Assembly: GCF_014892575.1 (NCBI RefSeq)
Contig: NZ_JADBGI010000017.1
Coordinates: forward strand, 1-64,000
Source: Nocardiopsis coralli
Lineage (GTDB): Bacteria > Actinomycetota > Actinomycetes > Streptosporangiales > Streptosporangiaceae
DNA: 64,000 nt
Direction of reading: 5' to 3'
Part shown: one piece after another, positions 17,786-26,238 of the stretch
Position numbering within the stretch: position 1 is the stretch's first letter
Layout of the letters: the number at the start of each line of letters is the position of its first letter
Notes under the pieces: model-generated
The model's database searches: none
The model's input: the letters and a program-made list of their open reading frames with translations, nothing else
What the model was told of the DNA's origin: nothing
Translations under genes and position numbers: made by a program

Positions 17786-18367
17786 CTAACCGCGCACTCG
17801 ATAGCTCAGGTGGAGCACCCTGTTTCCCTGGATCACCACGTCAGGACCGTCCAAGAGGTGCTGCGCGTGGACGGATCCGAAGAAGCGTTTGCCGGACCCG
17901 AGCACGACCGGCGCGACGTCCATGCGCACCTCGTCGATCAGACCCGCGGCGAACACCTGGCCACCGACATCGCCGGCGGCGACGTTGACCACCCGGTCCC
18001 CCGCAAGCTCCTGCGCCTTGGCCATGGCGGCTTCGATGCCTTCGACGAAGTGGAACGGCGCTTCGGGGTCCCAGTCCTCGGGCGCCGGCCGGTGCGTCAC
18101 GACGACCACGTGCTCACCCCCGCCCGGAGGCGTCCCGTCCCAGCCGTTCGTCAGGTCGAACACGTGGCGGCCGACGATGGTCGTCCCGATCTGGCCCCAG
18201 TACGGCCGGGTGTGGTCGTAGGAGGCCTGCGAGACCGTCATCCAGCCGTTGTCGTCCAACGGGACGTCGCCGTTGAAGTACCAGTCGAACAGCGGTCCGG
18301 GCTGGTCGTTCTCGTCCGCGACGAAGCCGTCCACCGAGACCACGTTGTACATGATCGCCTTGCCCAC
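17786..18367 (-). CDS. Dihydrofolate reductase family protein (RibD C-terminal type)
   Basis: A 193-residue protein of the RibD-C/DHFR-like reductase family. These proteins bind NADPH, and many have unassigned substrates. Recognisable are SVDGFVAD near the N-terminus, IVGRHVFD in the middle, and a C-terminal GLIDEVRMDVAPVVLGSGKR block. GTG 18367 is chosen as start because AAGGAGGAG lies 8 nt upstream. The frame is open further upstream, but that part is repetitive Ser/Gly-rich sequence and is not family-like. The gene stands alone. Confidence 0.85.
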   Translation of the reverse strand: MGKAIMYNVVSVDGFVADENDQPGPLFDWYFNGDVPLDDNGWMTVSQASYDHTRPYWGQIGTTIVGRHVFDLTNGWDGTPPGGGEHVVVVTHRPAPEDWDPEAPFHFVEGIEAAMAKAQELAGDRVVNVAAGDVGGQVFAAGLIDEVRMDVAPVVLGSGKRFFGSVHAQHLLDGPDVVIQGNRVLHLSYRVRG

Positions 18368-18981
18368 GGGGATCTCCTCCTTGAACTCCTGGAACACCTC
18401 GGGTTCCTTGGACCCTTCGGACCTCTTGGTCTCCCCTGGATTCCCTGACCCCCTTGATCCGCTGGAACCGCTGTGCCTGGTGAATGCTGTGGACACCGGC
18501 CGGCACGCTCGGGGCCCTGATCGCGACCGCCCCGCCGGTCAGCGCGCTTGTGGCCATGCTGGTCGCCGGTCACCAACGATCGCCGCGCTGGTCGGGCGCC
18601 GTGGTCGGGCGCGCTGTTCGGACTCCGGTCACCACGCGGTTCCCACAGTGCCCACGCTGTCGCCGCAAGGACGCTGTTCGCTGCTCACTGCTCGTCGCTG
18701 CCCGCTGCTCGTTCCGCGCAGCTCGTACGGCAGACCAGCCCAGCTCTCGTTGCCACTCCCCTGCCCGCTCGCGCACGCGCTCGAACGGGCGAACGAGCGG
18801 AACGAGCGCGCGCGGGCAGGCGGACAGAGCGCACGAGCGCCAAGCGCTGCTCGTATGCAGGCAACCCGGGAGGGCCTGCATACTGGTGCCACGCTCTGCA
18901 TCACTTGGGCACTGCATTACTGCATTACTGCACGCCTGGCACAGGAGCTGACGCTGGACGCGGCACTGGGACTGGGGCTGG
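18368..18981. repeat. Gene-free stretch: degenerate repeats, then CRISPR upstream region
   Basis: From 18395 to 18475 a 9-10-nt word (ttggaccctt variants) repeats degenerately. No gene is seen in the rest. CCTGCATACTG at about 18875 recurs upstream of the other two CRISPR leaders (about 20552 and 24165) and may be part of the leader promoter. Here it is about 67 nt further from the first repeat than at the other arrays. Confidence 0.55.
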
Positions 18982-19057
18982 GAACCATTTGTGACCTGCA
19001 CAGCCACAACTTGCAGATTTCCCGGTTACCCACCGGTAGACATGCAGGTCAGGAAGA
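18982..19057 (+). promoter_or_regulatory. CRISPR leader 1
   Basis: A 76-nt segment directly before the first repeat, beginning GAACCATTTGTGACCTG and ending GGTCAGGAAGA. The same segment precedes arrays 2 and 3 with few changes, so it is the leader end used for transcription and spacer acquisition. Confidence 0.8.
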
Positions 19058-19269
19058 GTGCTCCCCGCACGCGCGGGGGTGGTCCCGGCGCGTTCGGAAA
19101 ACGGTCGGATACCGAACGGTGCTCCCCGCACGCGCGGGGGTGGTCCCGTCCCAGCTCCAGGACCCTGAGCTCGACGAGGGTGCTCCCCGCACGCGCGGGG
19201 GTGGTCCCATCGATACTGCTGCCGGCGCGCTTCCCGGTAAGTGCTTCCCGCGCACGCGGGTTGGTCTTA
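19058..19269 (+). CRISPR. CRISPR array 1, 4 repeats and 3 spacers
   Basis: Repeats of 29 nt start at 19058, 19119, 19180 and 19241, with spacers of exactly 32 nt. The repeat runs GTGCTCCCCG...GGTGGTCCC, typical of type I-E in actinobacteria. Repeats 1-3 share a private variant of the stem (CACGCGCGG instead of CGCACGCGG). The fourth is degenerate (GTGCTTCCC, ending GGTCTTA) and closes the array, so the leader is on the left. No cas genes are in the window. The MerR gene ends 34 nt downstream. Confidence 0.95.
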
Positions 19270-19302
19270 CACGGCAGCGGTGGCTGGTGGCCAGTGCGCC
19301 TT

Positions 19303-20247
19303 TCAGGTGGCGGACGAGTCTTGGGTGGACAGCTCCATGGCCAGTTCGACACAGCGCCGTCGGGCTGGGGAGGCGTCGTAAGGCACCATGCCGATGACTT
19401 CGAGCGCGCTCATGGAGCCGACCTTCCGCCTGCCAGAGCTGGGGCCGGCCTCGTCCTGGCCGTCATCGGCGGGAGCGCCGTCATCCTCAGCAGCAGGGTG
19501 CAAAGCGTCCCAGGCGTCGAACAGGGCATCGTCCTCCTCATCCAGGCCGGATTCCTCGATGACGGCCTGCAGGGCGCTTTCGAAGGCGTGCCGCTCGGCG
19601 GCCACTTGAGTCACCCGTGGATCATCGACGGCGACACCGTCATCGAGCGCCTCCTCGGCTTCATCGATGCGGTCGGAGTCCTCCCGCAGAGAAGGATGCG
19701 TGGCCAAGGCGATGAAGCGGGAGGCCTGGACGGCCGCGCCGAGCGGGCCAAAGATCCGCTCGGTGACCAGGAGAGTGTCCAGGTCCGCCTGGCGCAAGGA
19801 GCCCTCGGGCAGGCCTTTGAGACGGTCCGTGACGAAGTCGGAGAGCAGGCCCATCCGGCTGCCTTCGGTGCGCATCCGCTGCACGGCGGTCCGCTGCCGC
19901 CGCAATTCCGCCTCCTGCTCGGCGAAGGTTTCCTCCAAGCGCTCCAGGATGCCCGCGATACCGTCTCCGCTCTCCGGACCGGCGGCAACCGTGCCGGTGG
20001 TAGCCGTGCCGGCCGTGAAGGCGTCACGGATGTCGTCGAGGGCGATCCCGGCGTCGGCCATTTTGCGGATCCACAGCAGGTGGATCATGTCCTCGTACCC
20101 GTAGCGGCGGCGGTCATCGCTGCCCCGCTCGGGCTCGGGGAGCAGGCCGATCTCGTGGTAATGGCGGATCGCCCGTGGCGTGGTGTCGGCGAAGACCGCC
20201 GCGTCCCCGATCTTGATCTGGCGGGATGGCACGAAAGACGAATGCAT
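19303..20247 (-). CDS. MerR family transcriptional regulator
   Basis: A 314-residue regulator. The MerR DNA-binding domain is at residues 10-80 (IKIGDAAVFADTTPRAIRHY, then HEIGLLPEPERGSDDRRRYG). A coiled-coil linker (about 95-125, EETFAEQEAELRRQ) leads into a long C-terminal region of unknown ligand, longer than in metal-type MerR proteins. No metal-binding Cys cluster is present. The start is ATG 20247, with AGGAAAGG about 10 nt upstream. It lies between CRISPR arrays 1 and 2 without obvious link to them. Confidence 0.87.
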   Translation of the reverse strand: MHSSFVPSRQIKIGDAAVFADTTPRAIRHYHEIGLLPEPERGSDDRRRYGYEDMIHLLWIRKMADAGIALDDIRDAFTAGTATTGTVAAGPESGDGIAGILERLEETFAEQEAELRRQRTAVQRMRTEGSRMGLLSDFVTDRLKGLPEGSLRQADLDTLLVTERIFGPLGAAVQASRFIALATHPSLREDSDRIDEAEEALDDGVAVDDPRVTQVAAERHAFESALQAVIEESGLDEEDDALFDAWDALHPAAEDDGAPADDGQDEAGPSSGRRKVGSMSALEVIGMVPYDASPARRRCVELAMELSTQDSSAT

Positions 20248-20590
20248 GAGCAGGGACCTTTCCTCAAGCGCTCAAGGGATCGGGACGTGAGTCCACCGGA
20301 CCACATGCCGCTACGGAAGGTGCAACCCCAGGCACTCCGGCCCGCTCTGCACCACGCGCAATGCGCTCGCCACCCGTGCGCTGCCTGCGCGCGGCACGCA
20401 CAAAGCACCGCACGCCGAGGCCCGGGGAACGGGAACCGGATCGGGGGTGCGCCCGCGTGCCTCGAACAGCGTGCATCGCGTTCCCTGTGCGATGGGCGAT
20501 GCGCTTGAGGCGGGCGCTCCACGTAGGCGAGTGGGTCGGCAGCCGACACGGCCTGCATACTGATTCCACAATCAACCTGAACGGCACTCA
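20248..20590. other. Gene-free stretch before CRISPR leader 2
   Basis: No gene seen. It should contain the merR promoter on its left. On its right CCTGCATACTG (about 20552) is shared with the upstream regions of the other two arrays. Confidence 0.55.
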
Positions 20591-20666
20591 GAACCACTTG
20601 TGACCTACACATCCACTTCTTGCAGATTTCCCGGGCGCTCACCGGCAGACATGCAGGCCAGGAAGA
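20591..20666 (+). promoter_or_regulatory. CRISPR leader 2
   Basis: A 76-nt leader homologous to leaders 1 and 3, beginning GAACCACTTGTGACCT. It is the most divergent of the three, with GGGCGCTCACCGG in place of GGTTACCCACCGG. Confidence 0.8.
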
Positions 20667-20818
20667 GTGCTCCCCGCGCACGCGGGGGTGGCCCCGAGAC
20701 CGGGTCGTGGTCGGATGGTCCCGGACCGTGGCTCCCCGCGCACGCGGGGGTGGCCCGCACCTCGGCGTGCCGCTGGAAGAGTTCATGCCGTGCTCCCCGC
20801 GCACGCGGGGATGGTCCC
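20667..20818 (+). CRISPR. CRISPR array 2, 3 repeats and 2 spacers
   Basis: Repeats start at 20667, 20729 and 20790, with spacers of 33 and 32 nt. The second repeat begins TGGCTCCCC instead of GTGCTCCCC. Repeats 1 and 2 end in GGCCCC/GGCCCG rather than GGTCCC. The last repeat is not degenerate, unlike those of arrays 1 and 3, so the distal end may have been deleted. No cas genes are adjacent. Confidence 0.93.
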
Positions 20819-20957
20819 TCGTCGTCCAAAGCCTGGGCTTGCTCCAGCTCGGGCACGTCCCGCATGCATGTGAAGGAAGCAGGGCGCATTCACGGGTGGC
20901 GGGTAAAAGATTGCGCCAACCACGCCAGATTGGTGCTCGGCGCGGCATCGTGGCGGT

Positions 20958-21272
20958 ATGGGCATCGAACGGAACGAACCCCATGAGTGGAGCGAGCTCT
21001 CGGTCACCGAGGCCCGCGACCACTTCTCCGAACGCGTCAATCGCGCCCACTACGGCGGCGAGATCACGTACATCACCCGTGGCCGCCGCCACCAGCGGGC
21101 CGCGGCGATCGTTCCGGCTGACTTGGTCGAGCACTACGAGCAGCTGCTGGACGAGCGCGACGCCCGCGTCGCTGCCGAGCGCTTGGCCGACAACGAGGCC
21201 GGCCGCTCGAGCACCGTGCCTTTCGATAAGGCAATGGAGGAGCTCGACTTGGCCGAAGAGCTGGGCCGGTGA
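20958..21272 (+). CDS. Phd/YefM-type antitoxin
   Basis: A 104-residue antitoxin-like protein. The Phd/YefM fold is visible as LSVTEARDHFSERVNRA, TYITRGRRHQRAAAIVP and DLVEHYEQLL. The acidic C-terminal tail (MEELDLAEEL) would wrap the toxin. It normally neutralises a RelE-type RNase and represses its own operon. The start is ATG 20958. Its stop overlaps the GTG of the toxin gene as GTGA (21269-21272), the usual coupling. The toxin is broken (next entry), leaving an orphan antitoxin. Confidence 0.88.
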   Translation: MGIERNEPHEWSELSVTEARDHFSERVNRAHYGGEITYITRGRRHQRAAAIVPADLVEHYEQLLDERDARVAAERLADNEAGRSSTVPFDKAMEELDLAEELGR

Positions 21273-21373
21273 CGGACCAGCCCTACGAGGTCTCCTTCGA
21301 TGAGCCGGTCCTCAAGCAGTTGCGCCGGCTCGACAAGCCCGTGCGGGCCCGCATCTCCCGGACAGTCCGGGAG
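21269..21373 (+). pseudogene. RelE-type toxin, cut off by a CRISPR leader-repeat segment
   Basis: The first 35 codons read as a RelE/ParE-type toxin: YEVSFDEPVLKQLRRLDKPV, then RARISRTVRE. After codon 35 the sequence changes at 21374 into 40 nt of CRISPR leader plus one repeat. All catalytic residues of RelE proteins lie beyond this point, so the product is inactive. The frame continues to 21595 through leader, repeat and unrelated sequence. Confidence 0.85.
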
Positions 21374-21442
21374 TTTCCCGGTTATCCGCCGGTAGACATG
21401 AAGGTCAGGAAGAGTGCTCCCCGCGCACGCGGGGATGGCCCC
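21374..21442 (+). CRISPR. Orphan CRISPR leader end plus single repeat
   Basis: 21374-21413 matches the last 40 nt of leader 3 with two mismatches. 21414-21442 is one full 29-nt repeat (GTGCTCCCCG...GATGGCCCC). No second repeat follows after 32 nt. It is either the residue of a fourth array or a displaced leader-repeat junction. Confidence 0.88.
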
Positions 21443-21578
21443 CTTGCCGTTGCAGTTCTGGCACGTGTCTTCCGCCCCGGAGCTTTCCGTGTCAGGGGTA
21501 ACAGGTACCGGGTTCCGGGCACCGGTGGATGGCGGACGGTGGTCGGCCGATGGCCCCGACAGCGCGAGACCACCCAGA

Positions 21579-22724
21579 TCACGTGCGGGCGATGATCAGG
21601 TAAGCCAGGTACGCCAGATACAGGCTCACCAACAACAGACCCTCCAGGCGGGTCACCCGCCTCCCGGTGCGGAAGAGCACCACCACCAGCAGCGAGACCA
21701 CGGCCATCACGATCATGTCGATGTAGAGCACCTCCGCCGAGACCGCGACCGGCACGGGGGCAACCACCACGGTCAGGCCCAGGATGAACACGATGTTGTA
21801 GATACTGGAGCCGATCAGGTTCCCGATCGCGATGGAGGCCTGCCCCCTGATGGTCGCCACGATCGAGGTGACCAGCTCGGGCGCGGAGGTACCGATCGCC
21901 ACGACCGTCAGCCCGATCAGCACGTCCGAGACCCCCAGCGCTGTGGCGATGTCGACCGCGCCGCTGACCAGCCAATCCGCCCCCAGAATCACCAGCGCGA
22001 TCCCGGCGAGCAGGAACAGTGCGTCCAGAGCGAGACGGCCCGGGCCACCGCGAGCGGGTTGTTCGGGCACGTCCGTGTCTGCGGTGTCAGCAGCTTCGTG
22101 GGCGTCATCGGGGCCACCGGTGTCGTCGGTTTCGCCGGGGCCGCCGGCATCGCCGGCTCCGGCGGTGTGGCCGGCTTCGGCGTTGTCGCCGTTACCACTG
22201 GCTCCGGCAGTGCCACCGGTTCCACGGGTGCCACTGGTGCCACCGCCCGAACTCTGGGAGGACGGCTCCACAGCGTGAGGACGTCGGGCGTTCCGCACGA
22301 TCGCGACGGTATAGGCCACCCCGATGCCCAACAGAAGCACGCCCATCGGCCAGCTGAGGCTCCCGCCCAGAGACAACAGGAACAACAGGACCGCAACCAC
22401 GGCAACAACCGGAAGGTCCAGGCGCATCATCTGACGCTGGGTGAGGATCGGGCTCAGAGCAGCGCTGATGCCCAGGATCAGCAGCAGGTTGACGATGTTG
22501 GTACCGACGATGTTGCCGGTGACCAGACCCGGGTACCCGCGCAGCGCGGCTTCGATACCGACCGCCAGCTCGGGCAGGCTGCTGCCGATCGCGACCACGG
22601 TCAGGCCGATCACCATCGGCGAGATGCGCAACAGGGCCGAGACCCCGGTGGCGCCGCGGACCAGAAGCTCTCCACCGACCACGAGCACGGCCAAGCCCGC
22701 GGCCACGATTGCGTAGCTCATCAT
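21579..22724 (-). CDS. Calcium/sodium antiporter (CaCA family)
   Basis: A 381-residue exchanger of the YrbG/CaCA family with two homologous halves. The alpha repeats are visible as VVAIGSSLPELAVG (first half) and VVAIGTSAPELVTSI (second half), each in a membrane-embedded cluster. It exchanges Ca2+ for Na+ or H+ across the cytoplasmic membrane. The halves are joined by an unusually long hydrophilic loop rich in Gly, Thr, Ala and Asp (about 21995-22270), built from degenerate repeats. Start: ATG 22724 or the adjacent ATG 22721; GGGGAGG lies 4 or 7 nt upstream. Confidence 0.9.
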   Translation of the reverse strand: MMSYAIVAAGLAVLVVGGELLVRGATGVSALLRISPMVIGLTVVAIGSSLPELAVGIEAALRGYPGLVTGNIVGTNIVNLLLILGISAALSPILTQRQMMRLDLPVVAVVAVLLFLLSLGGSLSWPMGVLLLGIGVAYTVAIVRNARRPHAVEPSSQSSGGGTSGTRGTGGTAGASGNGDNAEAGHTAGAGDAGGPGETDDTGGPDDAHEAADTADTDVPEQPARGGPGRLALDALFLLAGIALVILGADWLVSGAVDIATALGVSDVLIGLTVVAIGTSAPELVTSIVATIRGQASIAIGNLIGSSIYNIVFILGLTVVVAPVPVAVSAEVLYIDMIVMAVVSLLVVVLFRTGRRVTRLEGLLLVSLYLAYLAYLIIART

Positions 22725-23422
22725 GCGGCCTCCCCGCACCCTCGGAGCAGAGCTTTCGCGGCCGAAGGCACTGCCGCGGTTGCGGGCACGGCCGCGATTG
22801 CGGCTGCGGTGCACTGGTTGGAAAGGCCAGGAAGGCCAGAACGGGGAGGAAGCGCAGGAACACCCGGGGGGCCTGGGACCCCTGCGGCCGCTCCGGTTCC
22901 TGCGGCCCCTGCGGCTCCTGGCCGACGCCTGTGTTCCTCATCCCCTGTCTCCGGGCGACCCGGCATCGTGGCTACGGCTCGACCGGCTCGTCCTGATCGT
23001 GCGGATCTCCTGTCCGTCCCGGTTCGAGACGGCCGGCCGGTGGGCGGAGCGGTGGGCGAATCGGCAGGTCGGCCGGTGGATCGTGTCATCGTGCTGTCCA
23101 GTGGTCGCGGGCGTTGAGGCCGGGGTATCCGGGGGGTGCGGGCGATGGTCTTCAGCTCGGTCGCTGAACCGCTCGGGGTCCAGTCGCTCCGAGACTCCGA
23201 GGCTCGGAGGTCGGCGGTTCGGAAGCTCGGCAGCCCGGCAGCTCTCGTCGCTGAGAGCCGGGGGCTTGCGACCGCTGCACGACCGGCTGCTGAGATAGCG
23301 GTCGACAACTCCGAGTGCGTCAGTTGAGGCAGTCGCGGCAGCTGAGGCAGCCGAGGTGGTCGAGGTAATCGAGGCGAGCGGCAGTTGCTGCAGTTGCTGC
23401 AGCTACGTAAGAGCGTTCCGGG
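22725..23422. repeat. Gene-free stretch with degenerate repeats
   Basis: No gene is supported. Short-period repeats occur at 22850-22935 (tgcggctcctgg variants), 23190-23260 (gctcggagg variants) and 23320-23410 (gaggcagtcg changing to cagttgctg). Confidence 0.55.
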
Positions 23423-23839
23423 TCAGCTCGGATCAGGCTCGGGGAGCAAGGTCCCGAAGCACCAGAACCCGTTCTCCGGATCCCGGACGCCGTACTCCCG
23501 CTGCCCGTAGGGCATGTCCTGCGGCTCGTACCAGATCGTCGCGCCGGCCGATCTGGCGTGCTCGAAGTGCGCGTCGACGTCGTCGACGTAGACCATGACG
23601 CCCGCGTGCACGGCCGGCAATGCGCCCGGTCCAGCCATCCCCATCGAAGGCTGGGCGCGGCTGAGCATCACGAACTGGTCGGCCATGCGCAGTTGGATGT
23701 TGCCGACCTCCCCGTCAGGGCTGCGGTGGGTAGCCACCTCGGTGAAGCCGAGCGCTTCGCTCAGGAAGTCCCTGATGCGGGCGGGATCGTCGTAGAGCAG
23801 GTACGGAATGACGTTGGGCGTGTGGATATCGACGGCCAT
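23423..23839 (-). CDS. VOC family protein (glyoxalase/bleomycin-resistance fold)
   Basis: A 138-residue vicinal-oxygen-chelate protein, the normal length. Typical segments are NVIPYLLYDDPARIRDFLSE, the substrate strand VMVYVDDVDAHFEHARSAGA, and the C-terminal GQREYGVRDPENGFWCFG. The family includes glyoxalases, dioxygenases and antibiotic-binding proteins; the residues here do not settle which. ATG 23839 follows GAGGGGTG with 4-5 nt spacing. Single gene. Confidence 0.9.
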   Translation of the reverse strand: MAVDIHTPNVIPYLLYDDPARIRDFLSEALGFTEVATHRSPDGEVGNIQLRMADQFVMLSRAQPSMGMAGPGALPAVHAGVMVYVDDVDAHFEHARSAGATIWYEPQDMPYGQREYGVRDPENGFWCFGTLLPEPDPS

Positions 23840-24203
23840 GCTGCACCCCTCGGATACGGAGAGTGACTACTGACGCGGCCACCGTACAAGCGCGCGACCT
23901 GCCCGTATCGGATACTCGTCCGTTCCGGGGCCGTCCCGTTCAGGGGTGTGGCTGTCCTGCCGTCGGAGGAGGCCGCGCGGTCCGGTCTAGAGCTTCCGGA
24001 CGGGCCCCTCGAACGATCGAACGGAGACGGCGCGCTCCCCGTACGTACTGGGATGGACCCCGGCACCTCAGCTCAGCGGACACCAAGCCGGTCGTAACTA
24101 TCCAGGCGCATGCCCGTCAACCCTGGGCACCCGGAGCCCCGTGTGAAGTGACCCGGTCGCACGACCTGCATACTGGCTACAGGACTCGGATTCATGGAAC
24201 TCA
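23840..24203. other. Gene-free stretch before CRISPR leader 3
   Basis: No gene seen. CCTGCATACTG occurs at about 24165, 115 nt before the first repeat, the same distance as at array 2. Confidence 0.55.
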
Positions 24204-24279
24204 GAACCACTTGTGACCTGCATGCCCACAAGTTGCAGATTTCCCGGTTACCCGCCGGTAGACATGCAGGTCAGGAAGA
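24204..24279 (+). promoter_or_regulatory. CRISPR leader 3
   Basis: A 76-nt leader, beginning GAACCACTTGTGACCTGC and ending GTCAGGAAGA, nearly identical to leader 1 over its last 45 nt. It precedes the longest array, which is probably the most active of the three. Confidence 0.82.
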
Positions 24280-24855
24280 GTGCTCCCCGCGCACGCGGGG
24301 GTGGTCCCGGCGCCGAGTGCGCGCTGTGCGGGGTCACCGTGTGCTCCCCGCGCACGCGGGGATGGTCCCAGGGCGACGTGGCCCCGGCGTTCGCGGTGGC
24401 GGTGCTCCCCGCGCACGCGGGGATGGGCCCCCGGCATCTCCAGCTCGTGGGACTTCCAGTCGTGCTCCCCGCGCACGCGGGGGTGGTCCCCGGCATGGGG
24501 TGGGCAGCGGCACCCACCGGTGGTGCTCCCCGCGCACGCGGGGGTGGTCCCCCCGGCGTCCCGATCCCCGACGGCGCGGCCGAGTGCTCCCCGCGCACGC
24601 GGGGGTGGTCCCGGTGACCGACCCCGGGTCGGTGAAGGCGGCAAGTGCGCCCCGCGCACGCGGGGGTGGTCCTTCGGACAGGTAGTGGTAGGCGAACCAG
24701 GTCATGTGCGCCCCGCGCACGCGGGGGTGGTCCGGAACAGGGAACAGGGAAAGGAAAGGAAACTAGTGCTCCCCGCGCACGCGGGGATGGTCCTCGGGAC
24801 CACCAGTCCTTGGCGCCACGGCCCCAGTGCTCCCCGCGCACGCGGGGATTCCCCT
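24280..24855 (+). CRISPR. CRISPR array 3, 10 repeats and 9 spacers
   Basis: Repeats of 29 nt start at 24280, 24341, 24402, 24462, 24523, 24584, 24645, 24706, 24766 and 24827. Spacers are 31-32 nt. The consensus is GTGCTCCCCG...GGTGGTCCC. Position 22 varies G/A; repeats 7 and 8 share GTGCGCCCCG. The tenth repeat decays after GGGGAT (ending TCCCCT), marking the distal end. Spacer 8 is purine-rich and repetitive (gaacagggaacaggg). Targets cannot be named without a search. No cas genes follow. Confidence 0.96.
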
Positions 24856-24902
24856 ACTCCCCAGACATGCGGCCTTACGCAAATGCGGCAGGAGACAACA
24901 CC

Positions 24903-25100
24903 ATGAGCAGCCCCAATGCCCGCCCCGCCGTCCTGCTCATCCTGGCGACGGCAGTGCTCGGCAGCGCGGCCGTCATCCTGACACCGGCACTGTTCGACGA
25001 GTTCCACGCCGGCCGGCTCATCGCCATCATCGCCCTGGTGGGCGCTGCCATCGCGACGGGCTTCATGGCCAAGCGACACCGGAAGAAGCTCACCGGATAG
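24903..25100 (+). CDS. Small membrane protein
   Basis: A 65-residue protein with two transmembrane segments (AVLLILATAVLGSAAVIL and LIAIIALVGAAIATGFM) and a basic C-terminus (KRHRKKLTG). The start is ATG 24903, since GGCAGGAGAC lies about 9 nt upstream. It begins 48 nt after the last repeat of CRISPR array 3. The longer in-frame reading into the array is an artefact of the repeats. No family recognised. Confidence 0.72.
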   Translation: MSSPNARPAVLLILATAVLGSAAVILTPALFDEFHAGRLIAIIALVGAAIATGFMAKRHRKKLTG

Positions 25101-26238
25101 CCAGAAAACCCGAGCAGCTCGGAGAGCTCGGACAACTCGGACCGCACCCGAGGCACCGATTCGGCACGGCTTCGCGCGATGATTCGCCGGCGAGGCCCTT
25201 CGGGTGAAGCGCTTGGAGAGACGAGTCCGGGGCCGGTCGGGTGACCCAGCGAGTGGCGAGCGAGTGGCCGAGAGGTGTCCTGGCGAGCGTCTTCTCGAAG
25301 GGGAAGCCGCTCCTTGCAGACGCCTCCCCGGCGGGGCGAACCGGAACCGCCCGGGCTGCATCGCACCACAAGATCCGGGTTCCAGGCTCCACACCCCCTA
25401 CAACCACAACAGCATCCCGCAGTCCGCAACCCTCAACCCCGCGGCACCGACCTCTGAGGGTCGTCATACGGCCCGTGCGCGGAGACCCCGTGCTCAGGCG
25501 GCCGATCCGATGACGACCGGTCCTCTGACCACGAGCCCTCTGACAGCGAGGTCTCGGGGTCACGGACAAGTCGGCTCACCGGCCCCAGACTCATCCGAGC
25601 CTCGGGGGCTGAGACATCGCCCCATCAGTAACCCCCGTCCCTCAGCCCCCGGGACGGGTCCCGAGCCCCGGGAGTCCGCAGGACTCGTGGCTCTCATTGG
25701 CCCCATAGGTCTCGCAGGCCTCGTGGTGCTCTCAGGCCCAGGAGCCCAAGGAAGCCCAGAGGGCCCAGCGAGTTCGGCGAGTTCGGCGAAGCCGGTCAAC
25801 CCGGGTCAAACCGACGAAGCCGGTGAACCTGCGAAGTCAGCCGAACCTGAAGAGCCGGTGGGGTCCGTGAGCTCCACGGGGTCCGCGAACTCCGTGGACA
25901 CCGCAGGCCGCGCAGTCTCCGTGTGCTCCGTGGACTTCACGGCCTCCGTGGGGTTGACGGGGTCGGCGGGACCGGTGGGAAGAGCGGGTTCAGCGGGATC
26001 CGCGGTACCCCCGCGCGACCACACGACCCGAGCGCCCCCAACGCCCCTCGGGACCCGTGGGACCCGTGGCCGACGCGGGATCCGCGGCTTCGAAGGTCCG
26101 GTGGCCCAAAGGTCCGCTGGTCCGGTGGACCGCTGAACGGTGGACCGCTGTGCCGCGGAGCAGTGGACTGCCGGCCCGGCAGGAGCCCTGGCCCCTCGGA
26201 TCCGACAATCGAATCGACATGACACCTGGTGAAACCTC
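25101..26238. repeat. Intergenic stretch with degenerate repeats
   Basis: No gene seen in 1.1 kb. 25090-25140 repeats agctcggac-like words. 25650-25990 repeats 9-10-nt words that drift from ctcgtggcc to ccgtgggct. 26090-26170 repeats tggtccgctgg-like words. The placement mirrors the repeat block before module copy 1 (9895-10015). Confidence 0.6.

Noticed and set aside
18982-24855. Search for cas genes near the arrays
   Set aside because: No helicase-nuclease, Cascade or Cas1/Cas2 motif was seen. The genes between the arrays are regulators, a TA remnant, a transporter and a VOC protein.
24645-24902. In-frame N-terminal extension of the small membrane protein through CRISPR array 3
   Set aside because: The extension is translated repeat sequence; a good ribosome site supports ATG 24903.
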